NCBI GenBank assembly: GCA_045546695.1
Contig: JAZQDE010000043.1
Span: 1-22,610, forward strand
Origin: SIG424 sp045546695
GTDB taxonomy: Bacteria; Bacillota; Clostridia; UBA1212; UBA1255
DNA: 22,610 nucleotides
Reading direction: 5' to 3'
The position numbers were made by a program, and so were the translations under genes. A model generated the notes under the pieces. The model was given only the letters and a program-made list of their open reading frames with translations, was not told the DNA's origin and did not search any database. Positions 22,488 to 22,610 of the stretch are shown in pieces. Numbering within the stretch: the stretch's first letter is position 1; every line of letters starts with the position of its first letter.

Positions 22488-22537
22488 GGCGGGTTGGCGG
22501 ACGGGATTTTCATTACCACATCGTCCTTTGCTGAAAA

Positions 22538-22568
22538 TTCTTCAATAGCGGTATGCTGTATTGAAGAA
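22538..22568. repeat. Perfect ten-base inverted repeat near the right edge
   Basis: TTCTTCAATA (22538-22547) and TATTGAAGAA (22559-22568) are perfect complements around an 11-base loop. CTGAAAA (22531-22537) and TTTTCAG (22586-22592) could form an outer stem. No gene is visible from 22374 to 22610, and the structure could belong to an IS end or to the leader of a gene beyond the window. Confidence 0.45.
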
Positions 22569-22610
22569 AAATGATGAAAACATGCTTTTCAGAGCACTAT
22601 CGCAGACTTT

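Noticed and set aside
1..22610. CRISPR arrays, phage modules and known riboswitches
   Set aside because: No repeat-spacer pattern, no phage structural or integrase gene, and no recognisable riboswitch core was seen on either strand.

Overview
The window looks like the chromosome of an anaerobic Firmicute of the Lachnospiraceae/Clostridia type. The reasons are AT-rich DNA, near-consensus AGGAGG ribosome binding sites, stable-RNA promoters that match TTGACA-N17-TATAAT almost perfectly, tRNA genes without an encoded CCA, and protein families typical of gut Clostridia. This placement is an inference from composition and family resemblance; no search was run.

Layout. (1) 1-3832, plus strand: the end of an rRNA-type methyltransferase, an RluA-type pseudouridine synthase overlapping it by one base, a membrane-anchored PQQ-like beta-propeller protein, and a DUF11 protein whose ribosome binding site lies in a hairpin. 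A strong bidirectional terminator closes the region. (2) 3846-8458, minus strand: a three-gene unit with its own promoter. It encodes a beta-lactamase-fold serine hydrolase, a lipoprotein resembling SGNH hydrolases but without their catalytic signature, and a 979-residue GH28/pectate-lyase-like beta-helix protein without a signal peptide. (3) 8467-11035: a heavy-metal P1B ATPase divergent from a TetR-family regulator, with operator-like repeats between them. (4) 11025-13295, minus strand: a stable-RNA and housekeeping block with rnpB, tRNA-Ser(GGA), an endonuclease/exonuclease/phosphatase (EEP) protein, tRNA-Leu(CAA) and trmB, packed so tightly that some protein genes probably depend on RNA-gene transcription. 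(5) 13282-18142, minus strand: a lipoprotein overlapping araB (ribulokinase), then ttdA-ttdB (L(+)-tartrate dehydratase type) with their own promoter, then a two-TM protein. (6) 18190-22131: a patchier, probably acquired segment with an IS3-family transposase tail, an ECF-type sigma factor with its putative membrane anti-sigma partner, a GC-rich unrecognised fragment, a lipoprotein, and a solo tRNA 3' fragment that may be an integration scar. (7) 22180-22610: tRNA-Gln(TTG) with a perfect promoter and terminator, then repeats and hairpins at the right edge that could be the start of another mobile element.

The candidates most worth follow-up are the serine hydrolase / degenerate SGNH lipoprotein / leaderless beta-helix cassette, the hairpin-masked DUF11 gene, the tRNA-Ser to EEP gene fusion of transcription units, and the possible tRNA-bounded accessory segment carrying the sigma/anti-sigma pair. 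I saw no CRISPR array, phage module, defence system or known riboswitch.
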